A stretch of DNA of 6,314 nucleotides from Methanosphaera sp. rholeuAM130 (GTDB lineage Archaea > Methanobacteriota > Methanobacteria > Methanobacteriales > Methanobacteriaceae), in contig MUZY01000203.1 in the NCBI GenBank assembly GCA_003266065.1, positions 8,406 through 14,719 of the forward strand, given 5' to 3'. Position 1 is the first letter of the stretch, and each line of letters begins with the position of its first letter. The position numbers were made by a program, and so were the translations under genes. The notes under the pieces were generated by a model. That model was not told the DNA's origin and made no database searches. It was given only the letters and a program-made list of their open reading frames with translations. Shown one piece after another: positions 5,773 to 6,314 of this stretch.

Positions 5773-6314
5773 ATGGAGCATTTTACTAAAAGATTATCCG
5801 CATGCATAATCGATTATATAGTGGTGTTTTTGTTAATTGCCATAGTGAATAATATACTCTATATTCCAATATCACTGATGAAGGTTCCATTCCTATCGGC
5901 ATATTATCCATATATAACGACAATCATAATAACACTGGCATATTTCACCATAATGGAAGCCAAGACCAATAAGACGATTGGTAAGATGATGATGAATTTA
6001 TATGTGTCTGATGAGGAGGGATATCTGTCATACTTCTCGGCTTTCGTAAGAAATATAACCAAATGTTTTTGGATACTCTTGATACCTGATGTTCTCATAG
6101 GTCTAATATTAAATTTCCCATCAAGGTTATTTGATAAGATAGCAGGAACCGATGTTTATGCCGATGAGGAATTGGAGGTATATGACGAAAATGATGTGGA
6201 TGAACACGATTCAACAAAAGGAATTGATGAGAAGATTTCTGCCGGAAAGGATACGAATATTGAAAGTAAATCCGCAAAAACAACCGACAAAAGCAAATTG
6301 CCTGTCAATGATGT
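5773..6314 (+). CDS. RDD-family membrane protein (3' partial)
   Basis: ATG 5773 follows an excellent ribosome site, GGAGGT (5761-5766), and the frame stays open to the right edge: 180 codons and two bases. The N-terminus has the RDD signature Arg7 and Asp14 in FTKRLSACIIDYIVVFLLIA. The first hydrophobic segment is at about 11-31, the second at about 44-61, followed by the characteristic NKTIGKMMMNLYV (66-78). R93-N-I-T-K97 leads into a third segment (about 98-115), and RLFDKIAGTDVYA (118-130) is the family's closing block. From about 131 the chain is hydrophilic, first acidic and then Lys/Ser/Thr-rich, and probably a disordered cytoplasmic tail. RDD proteins are poorly understood; some act in ion transport, but no function can be assigned here. 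The 14-bp gap after hypE suggests cotranscription, without showing a functional link to hydrogenase maturation. Confidence 0.85.
   Translation, partial: MEHFTKRLSACIIDYIVVFLLIAIVNNILYIPISLMKVPFLSAYYPYITTIIITLAYFTIMEAKTNKTIGKMMMNLYVSDEEGYLSYFSAFVRNITKCFWILLIPDVLIGLILNFPSRLFDKIAGTDVYADEELEVYDENDVDEHDSTKGIDEKISAGKDTNIESKSAKTTDKSKLPVND

Noticed and set aside
5904..6283. Minus-strand frames opposite the RDD gene
   Set aside because: The + frame carries the RDD signature blocks and a strong ribosome site.
1..6314. CRISPR array, tRNA, rRNA
   Set aside because: I saw no regularly spaced identical repeats and no cloverleaf or rRNA-like sequence on either strand.

Overview
The window looks like chromosomal DNA from a methanogenic archaeon of the Methanobacteriales, most likely Methanosphaera or a close relative. 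The DNA is very AT-rich. It carries a huge Asn/Thr/Tyr/Ile-rich surface protein with chitobiase-like repeats, a hydrogenase-maturation gene hypE, and GGAGGT-type ribosome binding sites. The genus is an inference from these traits, not from a marker gene.

Layout. (1) 1-2762, +: the C-terminal 919 codons of an adhesin-like surface protein whose 5' end lies outside the window. It has four to five chitobiase/hexosaminidase C-terminal-type repeats, then a divergent region, a domain beginning with a Cys-Gly motif, a polar linker, a Gly-rich hydrophobic hairpin and an unrecognised C-terminal tail. Base composition changes abruptly inside this gene. (2) 2768-3475, +: a small polytopic membrane protein of unknown function, starting 5 bases after the stop of gene 1 and probably translated with it. 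(3) 3476-4729: a stretch without intact genes. It holds a frameshifted, truncated tnpB (IS200/IS605-type) remnant on + and, abutting it, a 471-bp internally deleted insertion sequence. That element keeps both terminal inverted repeats and the C-terminal part of a DDE-type transposase on -. About 330 bp of AT-rich intergenic DNA with oligo-T tracts and the hypE promoter follow. (4) 4730-5758, +: intact hypE, ending in the Pro-Arg-Val-Cys tail used for making the cyanide ligand. (5) 5773-6314, +: the 5' part of an RDD-family membrane protein, 14 bp after hypE and probably in the same operon, running off the right edge.

The left half (surface protein plus coupled membrane protein, followed by mobile-element debris) reads as a variable accessory region. 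The right half (hypE-RDD) is housekeeping. The most interesting points are the mosaic surface protein with its coupled membrane partner, which has a possible but unproven effector/immunity-like layout, and the deletion-derivative IS with recognisable ends, for which no earlier description is known to me.
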